Shown here one piece after another: positions 8,618-16,783 of a DNA stretch of 64,000 nucleotides. Position 1 is the first letter of the stretch. Each line of letters starts with the position of its first letter. Made by a program: the position numbers and the translations under genes. Source of the DNA: Io17-Chloro-G2 sp034420695 (lineage in GTDB: Bacteria; Chloroflexota; Dehalococcoidia; Lucifugimonadales; UBA3495); assembly GCA_034420695.1 (NCBI GenBank), contig DAOULB010000054.1, forward strand, positions 78,431 to 142,430, in the 5' to 3' direction. Below the pieces are notes generated by a model. That model was not told the DNA's origin. It saw only the letters and a program-made list of their open reading frames with translations, and did not search any database.

Positions 8618-10900
8618 TTACCCTGAGCTTTCCAGGTTCTTCATGTGGTTCATCGCCGAGCCGGCCCGGAACCAGGCTATCTGGCCTTCGTTCAGGGTGT
8701 GGCGCAGGTTCAGTGTTTCCTCGGTGCCGTCTGCGTGCTTCAACACGCACTGCACCGGCCTCCCCGGCGCCAAGCCCTGCAGGCCGGTCAAGCTCACCCG
8801 GTCGTCGGCTTGCACCCGGTCGTAGTCGGCAGGGTCCTCGAAGGTCAGGGGCAAAAGTCCCTGTTTCTTCAGGTTGGACTCGTGGATGCGCGCAAAGCTG
8901 CGGGTGATTATCGCCGCGGCTCCCAGCATGCGGGGCGACATCGCGGCGTGCTCCCGGCTGCTGCCCTCACCGTAGTTATGGTCTCCCACGGCAACCCAGC
9001 GGATGCCCTGGGCCAAGTACTCCCTCGCGATCTGCGGTATCGGCAGGACCTCTTCCCCGGACAACTGGTTCTTGCCGGTGCCCGGGTCGTCGGTAAACGC
9101 GTTCACTGCCCCCAGGAACATGTTGTCGCTGAGGTTGTTCAGGTGTCCCCGGAAGCGCAGCCACGGGCCCGCCGGTGAGATATGGTCCGTGGTGCACTTG
9201 CCTTGGGCCTTGACCAGCACCGGGATATCCACGAAGTCGGCGCCGTCCCAAGCCGGCCAAGGGTCCAGGATCTGTAGCCGGTTGCTCCCGGGGTCCACGG
9301 CGACGGATATGTCTTCCCCGGATTCCGGCGGGTCAACGTAGCCCGACTGTCCTGGGTCGAAACCGTTGAGCGGCACTTCCGGGGCTGGCTGGGGTGGTTC
9401 CAGCTTGAACTCCTGGCCGTCGGCCCCGGTCAGCGTGTCGGTCAGGGGGTTGAAATTGAGGCTTCCACCCAACCCCAAGGCGACCGCCAGTTCCGGGCTG
9501 GTGATGAAGTTCATAGTCTCGGGGTTGGCGTCGTTCCGGGCCGGGAAGTTCCGGTTGTAGGACGACACGATGGAGTTCTGCTCGCCCCTGCTTATCTGGG
9601 TGCGGTTCCACTGGCCGATGCAGGGGCCGCAGGCGTTGGCCAGCACAGTCCCGCCCACTTCCTCCATGGCCTCCTGCAGGCCGTCCCTCTCGATGGTGGC
9701 CCGTATCTGCTCGGAACCGGGCGTGACCATCAAACCGCTGGCCACCTTCAGGCCCCGAGCGCTAGCCTGCCGGGCCACGTCGGCCACCCGGCTCATGTCC
9801 TCGTAAGAGGAGTTGGTGCAGCTTCCCACCAAGGCCATGGATATCTTTTCCGGAAAGCCGCTCTCCGCTGCCTCCTTGGCCAGGGCGGAAATTGGCCTGG
9901 CCCGGTCCGGCGAGTGAGGGCCGGTGACCTGGGGCTCCAGCTTGTCCAAGTCGATTTCTACTATCTGGTCGAAGAACTGGCCCGGTTCCCGCTCAACTTC
10001 GGGGTCGGCGGTCAACAGGTGCTTGAATCGCTCTGCCACCTCTACCAACCCGGCCCGGCGGGTGGCGTTCAGGTAGGAGGCCATGCGTCGGTCGTAGGGA
10101 TAAATGTCGCCGGTGGCGCCCAGTTCGGCCCCCATGTTGGTGGTGGTGGCCTTGCCGGTGCAGCTTATCGACTCGCAGCCTGGGCCGAAGTATTCGATGA
10201 TGGCGTTGGTGCCGCCCGACACCGTGAGGACGCCCGCCAAGTAGATGATGATGTCCTTGGGAGCGGTCCAGCCGTGTAGCTCCCCGGTCAGGTGCACCCC
10301 GATGAGCCTGGGATAGCGCACTTCCCAAGGCAGCCCCGCCATCACGTCGGCGGCGTCGGCCCCGCCGACCCCGATGGCCAGCATGCCCAAGCCCCCGGCG
10401 TTGGGAGTGTGTGAATCGGTGCCGATGAGCAGCCCGCCCGGGAAAGCGTAATTCTCCAGCACCACTTGGTGGACGATGCCGCTCCCCGGCTTCCAGAAAC
10501 CCATTCCGTACTTGCGGGCCGAGCTCTCCAGGAACTGGTACACCTCGTCGTTCTCGTTCAGCGCGTCCTGCAGGTCTGAGGAGGCGCCCACCCGGGCCTG
10601 AATCAGGTGGTCGCAGTGTATCGTGGTTGGCACTGCCACGCTGGACCGCCCGGACTGGGCGAACTGCAGGATTGCCATTTGCCCGGTCACGTCCTGGTGG
10701 GCCACCCGGTCTGGGTTGACGTTGATGTAGCTTTCTTCCGGGGTGAGGTCGGAGTTCGCCGGGTCGTCTAGGTGGCCCAGCAGCACCTTTTCAGCCAGAG
10801 TCAACGGGCGGTTCAGCCGCGATCTGACGACCTCCAGGTTCCGCTCCATCTTCTGGTAGGCGGTGGTGACAAATTCGGGGGTGGAGTCAATACCGTTCAT
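8618..10900 (-). CDS. acn: Aconitate hydratase, mitochondrial-type
   Basis: A 760-residue aconitase that interconverts citrate and isocitrate in the TCA cycle. The 4Fe-4S ligands are Cys361 in GSCTNSS and Cys424 and Cys427 in ACGPCIG. The short length and the blocks GSCTNSSYEDMSR, TPGSEQIRATIERDG and YNRNFPARNDANPET match the mitochondrial-type branch rather than the roughly 890-residue AcnA/IRP branch. GTDSHTPNAGG and the C-terminal swivel domain (YGEGSSREHA) are intact. A ferredoxin gene lies upstream on the same strand, separated by a palindrome. Confidence 0.96.
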   Translation of the reverse strand: MNGIDSTPEFVTTAYQKMERNLEVVRSRLNRPLTLAEKVLLGHLDDPANSDLTPEESYINVNPDRVAHQDVTGQMAILQFAQSGRSSVAVPTTIHCDHLIQARVGASSDLQDALNENDEVYQFLESSARKYGMGFWKPGSGIVHQVVLENYAFPGGLLIGTDSHTPNAGGLGMLAIGVGGADAADVMAGLPWEVRYPRLIGVHLTGELHGWTAPKDIIIYLAGVLTVSGGTNAIIEYFGPGCESISCTGKATTTNMGAELGATGDIYPYDRRMASYLNATRRAGLVEVAERFKHLLTADPEVEREPGQFFDQIVEIDLDKLEPQVTGPHSPDRARPISALAKEAAESGFPEKISMALVGSCTNSSYEDMSRVADVARQASARGLKVASGLMVTPGSEQIRATIERDGLQEAMEEVGGTVLANACGPCIGQWNRTQISRGEQNSIVSSYNRNFPARNDANPETMNFITSPELAVALGLGGSLNFNPLTDTLTGADGQEFKLEPPQPAPEVPLNGFDPGQSGYVDPPESGEDISVAVDPGSNRLQILDPWPAWDGADFVDIPVLVKAQGKCTTDHISPAGPWLRFRGHLNNLSDNMFLGAVNAFTDDPGTGKNQLSGEEVLPIPQIAREYLAQGIRWVAVGDHNYGEGSSREHAAMSPRMLGAAAIITRSFARIHESNLKKQGLLPLTFEDPADYDRVQADDRVSLTGLQGLAPGRPVQCVLKHADGTEETLNLRHTLNEGQIAWFRAGSAMNHMKNLESSG

Positions 10901-10960
10901 CTTTCATCTCCGGGCGGTGGTCATGTCCGGGCTGTCATAATGTTGGTTCTGCAACGATAG

Positions 10961-10992
10961 AAAACCTTTAAAGGAAGCCCTTTAAAGGTTTT
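10961..10992. terminator. Perfect 14-bp palindrome between ferredoxin and aconitase genes
   Basis: AAAACCTTTAAAGG (10961-10974), the loop AAGC, then the exact reverse complement ending at 10992. On the minus strand the hairpin ends in TTTT and lies 45 bases past the ferredoxin stop, so it may terminate that transcript. It also lies about 60 bases before the aconitase start and could be a regulatory site. Confidence 0.5.
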
Positions 10993-11036
10993 GCAGACCC
11001 TCGTACGGGAGCGTATTTAGAAGTGGGAACTACTGG

Positions 11037-11306
11037 CTATTTTCGCTTCAGGTCCGAAGGGTCGTTGTTCTTGAAGTAGTCGTAGTTTATCGTAACGTAG
11101 TTGGCCCACTGGGCAGGGGTGGCGTCTTCCGCGAAAATTGCCGTCACTGGACACACCGGTTCGCAGGCCGCGCAGTCAATACACTCGTCGGGATTGATGA
11201 AGAACATGTCGTCCTCGTCCCGGGTGTAAATGCAGTCCACCGGGCACACGTCAACGCATGCTGAATCTTTCACGCCGACACAGGGCTCGGTAATAATGTA
11301 GGTCAT
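11037..11306 (-). CDS. fdxA: Seven-iron ferredoxin (3Fe-4S/4Fe-4S)
   Basis: An 89-residue soluble electron carrier. Cysteines at 9, 17, 21, 25, 42, 45, 48 and 52 follow the spacing of the Thermus and Azotobacter 7Fe ferredoxins: Cys9, 17 and 52 for the 3Fe-4S cluster and Cys21, 42, 45 and 48 for the 4Fe-4S cluster. The opening EPCVGVKDSACVDVCPVDCI closely resembles the Thermus protein as I remember it. It has its own promoter at 11382-11409. It could serve flavoenzymes or oxidoreductases elsewhere in the genome. Confidence 0.93.
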   Translation of the reverse strand: MTYIITEPCVGVKDSACVDVCPVDCIYTRDEDDMFFINPDECIDCAACEPVCPVTAIFAEDATPAQWANYVTINYDYFKNNDPSDLKRK

Positions 11307-11381
11307 CCTTCTAGGGCTCCTTTAGTTGATGCTTGGCTGCCGGATCGGGACCGGATTTCCCTCCCTGGCCGGGCCAGCAGA

Positions 11382-11409
11382 ATTATAGCATAGCGGTTAC
11401 CGTTTGCAA
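11382..11409 (-). promoter_or_regulatory. Sigma-70 promoter for the ferredoxin gene
   Basis: On the minus strand, TTGCAA (11409-11404), a 16-base spacer and a consensus TATAAT (11387-11382), about 75 bases before the fdxA start. Confidence 0.7.
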
Positions 11410-11437
11410 TAACGCCCCACGCCTGTAGCCTGGGTGG

Positions 11438-11878
11438 CTAGAGCACCAGCCCGTAGGTGCGCTTCTTGATGGCCAGGTTGACGAAGGTCTCGGTCCGCTG
11501 GACCCCGTCGATGACGCCGATCTTTGTGCGGAGGAAAGTTCCCAGGCTCTCGGCAGACTCCAGCCCGGCCCAGATGAAAACGTCGTACGCCCCGGTGGTG
11601 ATGGCCACGTAGTGGGCTTCGTTCAGTGCGGCGATGGACTCTGCAACCGAGTCTGACTTGCCGGGGCCGGTCTGTAGCCCGATGAGCGCGGTAGTGGCGT
11701 AGCCAAGCTTTTCCAAGTTGGGGACCGCGATTACCTTGACCACGTCATCCTGGATGAGCCGGCGGAGACGGCGCCGGACGGTGCCCTCGCTTACGCCAAC
11801 CTCCCGCGCTATCTTGGCGTTGGAGGCGCGCCCATCCATCTGCAAAAGGGCGATAATCTTGCGGTCCAGTTCGTCCAT
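11438..11878 (-). CDS. Lrp/AsnC family transcriptional regulator
   Basis: A 146-residue regulator. The N-terminal helix-turn-helix is MDELDRKIIALLQMDGRASNAKIAREVGVSE-like at residues 1-31, followed by RRLRRLI, and the C-terminal RAM ligand-binding domain begins near residue 60 (IGLQTGPGK). Members bind DNA as multimers and respond to amino acids or other small effectors. A good promoter and an inverted repeat lie upstream (11921-11975), suggesting autoregulation. No adjacent metabolic gene reveals the effector. Confidence 0.92.
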   Translation of the reverse strand: MDELDRKIIALLQMDGRASNAKIAREVGVSEGTVRRRLRRLIQDDVVKVIAVPNLEKLGYATTALIGLQTGPGKSDSVAESIAALNEAHYVAITTGAYDVFIWAGLESAESLGTFLRTKIGVIDGVQRTETFVNLAIKKRTYGLVL

Positions 11879-11920
11879 TTAACCACTCCCGTAAATTTTC
11901 AGTGAATCATGGCAAAAATT

Positions 11921-11949
11921 ATCTTAGAATAGGGCTATATAGCTGTCAA
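11921..11949 (-). promoter_or_regulatory. Sigma-70 promoter for the Lrp-family gene
   Basis: On the minus strand, TTGACA (11949-11944), a 17-base spacer and TAAGAT (11926-11921), about 45 bases from the start codon. Confidence 0.65.
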
Positions 11950-11952
11950 TAC

Positions 11953-11975
11953 CGCAATTCCGAGGACGAATTGCG
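11953..11975. promoter_or_regulatory. Inverted repeat next to the lrp promoter, possible operator
   Basis: CGCAATTC (11953-11960), a seven-base spacer and GAATTGCG (11968-11975). It sits directly upstream of the -35 box of the Lrp-family gene, where Lrp proteins commonly bind to control their own transcription. The rest of 11976-12192 shows no gene. Confidence 0.4.
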
Positions 11976-12192
11976 TCTAACACAACAAAAATGCCGCCAC
12001 TATGTGAAATGCGTCAGCGGCAAATAGTATCCGACCTAGCCGCGGAAAGCCACATCATTCTGGCAGGTTGTAAAGATTTCCATAGACTTTCGGAGCCTTG
12101 CTGGCGGTTAAAGACACTGGGCACTCCGAAGGGTAGGCTGAGCCCGGTATCCGGGTTGGGGGGGCGGCGCATGCGTCAATTTGCCGGGAGTA

Positions 12193-12221
12193 TTGAAGCG
12201 TATAGGGCCATTTGTTACCAT
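12193..12221 (+). promoter_or_regulatory. Probable promoter of tRNA-Ser
   Basis: TTGAAG (12193-12198), a 17-base spacer and TACCAT (12216-12221). The inferred start is only about 7 bases before the mature tRNA, which fits a tRNA transcript. Confidence 0.45.
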
Positions 12222-12234
12222 TGAATATCAACGT

Positions 12235-12326
12235 GGAGGGATCGCATAGTGGCCGAGTGCGGGCGCCTGCTAAGCGCTTAACCCGCGAAAGCGGGTTCAT
12301 GGGTTCAAATCCCATTCCCTCCGCCA
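12235..12326 (+). tRNA. tRNA-Ser (anticodon GCU)
   Basis: The acceptor stem GGAGGGA pairs with TCCCTCC. The anticodon loop CTGCTAA carries GCT between GGCGC and GCGCT, with one G-U pair. The long class II variable arm ACCCGC-GAAA-GCGGGT and the T arm ATGGG-TTCAAAT-CCCAT follow. The discriminator is G and CCA is encoded. It reads AGC and AGU codons. No clear terminator follows. Confidence 0.96.
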
Positions 12327-12501
12327 TGCAGAAAATTACCGCCGGGCCCCGTCGCATCAGCCAGTCCTTTTCCCGGGTTCCCTGAGCCTGTCCCAGGTGG
12401 TTACCCTTAAAACACCACCAATTTTGTATTTTTTTGATAGCGCTCGGTCACATCGCCGGGGGCCCGGCCAGCGAATTAAGATTTCACTTCGGCAGTTGCA
12501 G

Positions 12502-13848
12502 ATGACCTTAGCTCAGAAATTCCCGGCAACCGGCGAAGCTGCAGGTGTCCCCCGCAGCTATTACCTGTGGACCATCGGCTGCCAGATGAACCAAGCCGAC
12601 TCGGAAAGGCTGGAGTCGGCCTTGGGTCAATTGGGCATTGATCCCGTCGACCGGCCCCAGGACGCCGACGTCTTGGTGTTCAACTCCTGCGTCGTCCGCC
12701 AGCAGGCGGAAGACAAGGTAGTGGGCAATCTTACCGCCACCGCTCCCATCAAGAAGCGGCGCCCCGGCCAAGTAGTCGCCCTGATGGGGTGCATGGTGGG
12801 GCCCAACACCCAGGAGCTGCGCCGCCGCTTTCCTCACGTCGATGTGTTCATGCGGCCCCAGCAGTACACTCCCCTGCTGGACCTGCTGGGCGAGCGCTTG
12901 AATGTGGACTGGGAGGGCTGCGTTGGCGAGTTGACCCCCAACCGCCCCGGTGTCACCTGCCACGTGCCCATCATCCACGGCTGCGACCTGATGTGCACCT
13001 TCTGCATCATCCCATACCGCAGGGGGCGGCAGGTCAGCCGGCCACCGGAGGAAGTGGCCAGGGAAGTGGAAATGCTGGTTTCCCGGGGGGTGAAAGAGGT
13101 CACCCTGCTGGGCCAGACCGTGGATGCCTACGGGCTTGACCTGCCCGGCAAGCCCGACCTGGCCGATTTGATGACCCGCCTGGAGGATGTTGCCGGCTTG
13201 GAGCGGGTGCGGTTTCTCACCTCCCACCCCTCCTTCATGAGCGAGGGCATCATCCGGGCCGTGGCGGAACTGCCCAAGGTCTGCGAACACGTAAACCTGC
13301 CGGTCCAAGCCGGCGACGACCGGGTGCTGGAACGCATGCGCCGCCCCTACACCCAGCAGGAATACCGGGAACTGGTCGGCCGCATCCAGGAAACGGTGCC
13401 CGGCGCATCCATGAGCACCGACATCATAGTCGGTTTCCCCGGTGAGACCCGGGAAGAATTCCATAGGTCCTTGCAACTGGTGTCCGACCTGCGGTTCGAT
13501 AAGGTGCACTGCGCCGCCTATTCCAGCCGGCCCGGCACCACGGCGCATCGGACTATGGCGGATGACATTCACCGGGAGGAGAAGGTGTGGCGCCGAGGGC
13601 AGATTGACGCGCTCCAGGAAGAAATACTCCGGGAAACCAACTCGGCGCTGGTGGGTTCCAATGTGGAGGTGCTGGTAGAGAGCAGCCAGAAGGGGAAGTG
13701 GCAGGGAAGGACTCGCAGCAATAAACTGGTCTTTTTCGAGGACGATACCGACCAACTGGGACGATTGGTTGACATAAAAATAACCCAGGCATCCCCGTGG
13801 TCCTTGCAGGGAGCAGTCTCTGCCGGGGCTGCCCCGGCAGGTAGGTAA
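12502..13848 (+). CDS. miaB: tRNA-2-methylthio-N6-dimethylallyladenosine synthase MiaB
   Basis: A 448-residue radical-SAM methylthiotransferase that modifies A37 of tRNAs reading UNN codons. The N-terminal cluster cysteines lie in TIGCQMNQADSERL, NSCVVRQ and GCMVG. The radical-SAM triad is CDLMCTFC, followed by IIPYRRGRQVSR. The C-terminal TRAM domain is present. The frame is open back to a GTG at 12397, but family similarity begins only at YYLWTIGC, so the ATG at 12502 is preferred without strong ribosome-site support. The last codons and stop lie inside a 13-bp tandem repeat. Confidence 0.95.
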   Translation: MTLAQKFPATGEAAGVPRSYYLWTIGCQMNQADSERLESALGQLGIDPVDRPQDADVLVFNSCVVRQQAEDKVVGNLTATAPIKKRRPGQVVALMGCMVGPNTQELRRRFPHVDVFMRPQQYTPLLDLLGERLNVDWEGCVGELTPNRPGVTCHVPIIHGCDLMCTFCIIPYRRGRQVSRPPEEVAREVEMLVSRGVKEVTLLGQTVDAYGLDLPGKPDLADLMTRLEDVAGLERVRFLTSHPSFMSEGIIRAVAELPKVCEHVNLPVQAGDDRVLERMRRPYTQQEYRELVGRIQETVPGASMSTDIIVGFPGETREEFHRSLQLVSDLRFDKVHCAAYSSRPGTTAHRTMADDIHREEKVWRRGQIDALQEEILRETNSALVGSNVEVLVESSQKGKWQGRTRSNKLVFFEDDTDQLGRLVDIKITQASPWSLQGAVSAGAAPAGR

Positions 13849-13915
13849 CCCAGGTAGGTAACCCAGGTAGGTAACCCAGGTAGGCAACCCAGGTAGGCAA
13901 CTCAGGTTAGTAACC
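13838..13915. repeat. Six-copy 13-bp minisatellite spanning the miaB stop codon
   Basis: Six head-to-tail copies of CAGGTAGGTAACC, at 13838, 13851, 13864, 13877, 13890 and 13903. The first three are identical and the later ones carry one to three changes. The first copy supplies the final Gly-Arg codons and TAA of miaB. The unit length is not a multiple of three, so copy-number change would alter only the intergenic distance to nadA. Confidence 0.95.
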
Positions 13916-13952
13916 GCGGATGTCTGGGGCCTCTTCCCAGGAAGGTGAAGCG

Positions 13953-15161
13953 ATGGCTACTAGAGCACGTTCAGCCACCATTCCCATAACGGAAATTGAG
14001 CATTCCGCGTTCTGTAAGACCGAGGACGAACTGCCCTCCAAGTCTTTGGCGGAAGAATTGTCCATCAACGTCAGGTGGCAAAGCATCCCCAATGATTACC
14101 TGCACCTGAGCGCAGAGGAACTGGATAGCAGGATTAACCAAGTCAGAGGCCGCTTGGGAGAGTCCGTCACTATCCTGGGCCACCACTACCAGCGGGAAGA
14201 GGTCATAAAGTACGCCGATTTTCAGGGCGACTCCTTCCTGCTCTCCCAGGAGGCGGCTTCCCGCCCCCAAGCCAACTACATCGTTTTTTGCGGCGTGCAC
14301 TTCATGGCGGAAACCGCTTGTATCCTGTGCGCTCCCCATCAGCAAGTGGTGCTGCCCAACATCACCGCCGGGTGCTCCATGGCCGATATGGCCCCCATGG
14401 ATGACGTCGAGGACGCTTGGGACGACCTGCAGGAGGTCTTGGCAGGCCACGGTGGCATCCTGCCGGTAACCTACATGAACTCCGTTGCCGGCATTAAGGC
14501 CCTTTGCGGCCGCAATGGCGGCGCCGTCTGCACCTCCTCCAACGCCACGGCGGTGCTGGAATGGGGATTCCAGCAGGCCGATCGAATTCTGTTCCTGCCG
14601 GACCAGCACTTGGGGAGGAACACCGGCATCAAGCTGGGAATCTCCCCTGAAGAGATGGTGGTCTGGAACCCCTTCAAGGCTCTGGGGGGAAACACGCCCC
14701 AGCAGTTGCGGGACGCCAAAATGGTGCTTTGGCAGGGCCATTGCTCGGTGCACACCCGCTTCACCGTCAAGCAGATACAGGCCGCACGGGAGCGGTTCCC
14801 CGACGTAACCGTCCTGGTGCATCCGGAATGCCCCATGGACACCGTGGCGGCGGCCGACCTGAACGGCTCCACCGAAGTCATACGGAAGACCATCAACGAG
14901 GCTCCGCTGGGCACCAAGTGGGCCGTGGGGACCGAAATCAGCCTGGTAAACCGGCTGGCCCTCAACAATCCGGACAAGACCGTCTTTTGCCTGGACCCGG
15001 TAATCTGTCCCTGCTCCACCATGTACCGCATTCACCCGGCCTACCTCCTGTGGGTGCTTGAAGGCTTGGAACGGGGAGAGGTCATAAACCGCATTACCGT
15101 GTCCGAGGAAGTCCGCCGGGACTCCCAGGTCGCCTTGGACCGGATGCTGGCCCTGCGGTAG
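13953..15161 (+). CDS. nadA: Quinolinate synthase NadA
   Basis: A 402-residue 4Fe-4S enzyme that condenses iminoaspartate with dihydroxyacetone phosphate to quinolinate in de novo NAD synthesis. Conserved blocks are ILGHHYQREEV, PNITAGCSMADM, GAVCTSSNA, LFLPDQHLGRNT, VHPECP and VGTEISLVNRL. The three cluster cysteines are those in AGCSMAD, AVCTSS and the late CPCSTM region. AGGAAGG stands about 8 bases before the ATG at 13953, which is preferred to an upstream in-frame ATG at 13920. nadC follows after a toxin-antitoxin pair; nadB is not in the window. Confidence 0.96.
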   Translation: MATRARSATIPITEIEHSAFCKTEDELPSKSLAEELSINVRWQSIPNDYLHLSAEELDSRINQVRGRLGESVTILGHHYQREEVIKYADFQGDSFLLSQEAASRPQANYIVFCGVHFMAETACILCAPHQQVVLPNITAGCSMADMAPMDDVEDAWDDLQEVLAGHGGILPVTYMNSVAGIKALCGRNGGAVCTSSNATAVLEWGFQQADRILFLPDQHLGRNTGIKLGISPEEMVVWNPFKALGGNTPQQLRDAKMVLWQGHCSVHTRFTVKQIQAARERFPDVTVLVHPECPMDTVAAADLNGSTEVIRKTINEAPLGTKWAVGTEISLVNRLALNNPDKTVFCLDPVICPCSTMYRIHPAYLLWVLEGLERGEVINRITVSEEVRRDSQVALDRMLALR

Positions 15162-15184
15162 CAACACCTCACTGAAAGAGACAC

Positions 15185-15421
15185 ATGCGCATTTCGGAAC
15201 GCGGCCAGATCACTATCCCCAAGAAGCTTAGGGACCGCTTCGGCCTCACTCAAGGCGCCGAATTGGAGATTGCGCCGGTCGAAGACGGGCTTCTCATCAG
15301 AAAGCGAAAGGAGCAACCGGAGCACCCCTTTCAAGGCGTGGTCGGCATCATTCCCCCAGGCGGCATCGTCGACGAGTTGGGCGGCGTTGACGCTTACATT
15401 CGAGAGATGAGGGGAGGGTGA
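15185..15421 (+). CDS. AbrB/MazE-type antitoxin
   Basis: A 78-residue protein with an N-terminal SpoVT/AbrB swapped-hairpin DNA-binding domain: RISERGQITIPKKLRDRFGL at residues 2-21, then GAELEIAPVEDGLLIRKR. The C-terminal half is acidic and would wrap around the toxin. The stop overlaps the GTG start of the PIN toxin by four bases (GTGA), the usual coupled arrangement. It would repress its own operon and neutralise the toxin. The pair sits inside the nadA-nadC operon. Confidence 0.9.
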   Translation: MRISERGQITIPKKLRDRFGLTQGAELEIAPVEDGLLIRKRKEQPEHPFQGVVGIIPPGGIVDELGGVDAYIREMRGG

Positions 15422-15825
15422 CAAGCGCAGTAGATACCAACGTCTTGTTGGACCTGTTCCTGGCCATTGAGCAATTCGAACACCAGTCAATGAAATGGCT
15501 TCAAGAAGCTGAAGAGCAAGGGCCAATTGTCATCTGTCACGTGGTCTATGCGGAACTCATTCCGGCCTTTGGCGACCGGGACGCTCTGGAAAAGGCGCTG
15601 CAAAGGCTCAACGTGGTCATTTCCCCGATTGATACAGCGATTGCTTGTGAAGCCGGTTTGCCGTGGCGGCAATACCGGTGGGCTGTGGGTCCCAGGAATC
15701 GGATTCTGGCCGATCTCCTGATAGGCGCCCACGCACGTTCTACTGCTGATGCCTTTCTCACCCGGGACCGGGGTTTCTATTCCACCTATTTCCCGGAGTT
15801 GCAGATTCCACGAAGCTTCTCTTGA
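15418..15825 (+). CDS. PIN-domain toxin (VapC-like ribonuclease)
   Basis: A 135-residue PIN-domain nuclease. The four acidic active-site residues are visible: Asp6 in AVDTNVLLD, Glu46 in VVYAEL, Asp99 in ILADLLIGAHA and Asp117 in LTRDRGFY. Such toxins cleave tRNA or rRNA in a Mg-dependent way when free of antitoxin. The GTG start overlaps the antitoxin stop. The length is normal and no residue is missing, so the pair is probably active. Confidence 0.92.
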   Translation: MTSAVDTNVLLDLFLAIEQFEHQSMKWLQEAEEQGPIVICHVVYAELIPAFGDRDALEKALQRLNVVISPIDTAIACEAGLPWRQYRWAVGPRNRILADLLIGAHARSTADAFLTRDRGFYSTYFPELQIPRSFS

Positions 15826-15916
15826 ATATTCTTCTGAAGGAACAAACCGGAAGAGCAGTAATTGGCTGCTTTTGGTCAGTCCACCGGCAAAGACTTTCCA
15901 TCGGAGAAGATAAACA

Positions 15917-16783
15917 GTGTCACAATTGCCGCCGGAAGTGTACCGGCTCATCGACTCCGCCCTTTCCGAAGACCAAGCCTTCAACGACCCCACAACACAG
16001 GTCCTGATTCCTCCGGACGTGATGGGAATCGGAATGCTGCGGGCCAAGGCCCACGGCGTCTTGGCCGGCGCCGGCGTCGCCATGGAGGTCTTCCGCCGCA
16101 TCGACCCGGAATTGGAAACCGGCGTGCTGTTGGACGACGGGTCGCCTCTCTCCCCCGGGACTGACATCGCCGCCGTCCGCGGCAGCGCCTCCAGTATCCT
16201 ACGGGGTGAGCGGACCGCCCTTAACTTCCTGCAGCGAATGTGTGGCATCGCCAGCGACACCAACCTGTACGTCCAAGCCATCCAGGGAACCCGTTCCCGG
16301 ATCGTGGACACCCGTAAGACCGCGCCGGGCCACCGTTACTTGGATAAGTACGCCGTTCGTATGGGGGGTGGCTACAATCACCGTCTCAACTTGGCCGACG
16401 GCATCCTCATCAAGGACAACCACATCCAGGCCCTGCATTCCCAGGAAGTCGGGCTGAAGGACGTAATCCAGATGGCCTTAGCCCGCGCCTCCCACACCAT
16501 CAAAGTCGAAGTGGAAGTGGAAAGCCTGGAAGAGGTGGAAGAAGCCATTGAGGCCGGCGCCCATATCATCATGCTGGACAACATGCCCGTGGACATGATG
16601 GCCCAAGCCATGGGAATTATCGGCGGCCGGGCCGTGGTGGAAGCCTCCGGCGGCATCAACCACGAAACGGTGCGGGCGGTGGCCGAAACCGGCGTTGACC
16701 TCATTTCCGTCGGGGGCCTTACCCACTCCACCAAGGCCCTGGACATCAGCTTGGACCTGGAATTCAGCAGGGAGGGCGGCTAA
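15917..16783 (+). CDS. nadC: Nicotinate-nucleotide diphosphorylase (carboxylating) NadC
   Basis: A 288-residue quinolinate phosphoribosyltransferase that converts quinolinate and PRPP to nicotinate mononucleotide, the step after NadA. Family blocks are GERTALNFLQRMCGIAS, VDTRKTAPGHRYLDKYAVRMGGG-like sequence, LIKDNHI, EVEVESLEE, IMLDNM and EASGGI. The GTG start follows GGAG with suitable spacing. The stop overlaps the ATG of the DinB gene (TAATG), so the two are co-translated. Confidence 0.96.
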   Translation: MSQLPPEVYRLIDSALSEDQAFNDPTTQVLIPPDVMGIGMLRAKAHGVLAGAGVAMEVFRRIDPELETGVLLDDGSPLSPGTDIAAVRGSASSILRGERTALNFLQRMCGIASDTNLYVQAIQGTRSRIVDTRKTAPGHRYLDKYAVRMGGGYNHRLNLADGILIKDNHIQALHSQEVGLKDVIQMALARASHTIKVEVEVESLEEVEEAIEAGAHIIMLDNMPVDMMAQAMGIIGGRAVVEASGGINHETVRAVAETGVDLISVGGLTHSTKALDISLDLEFSREGG

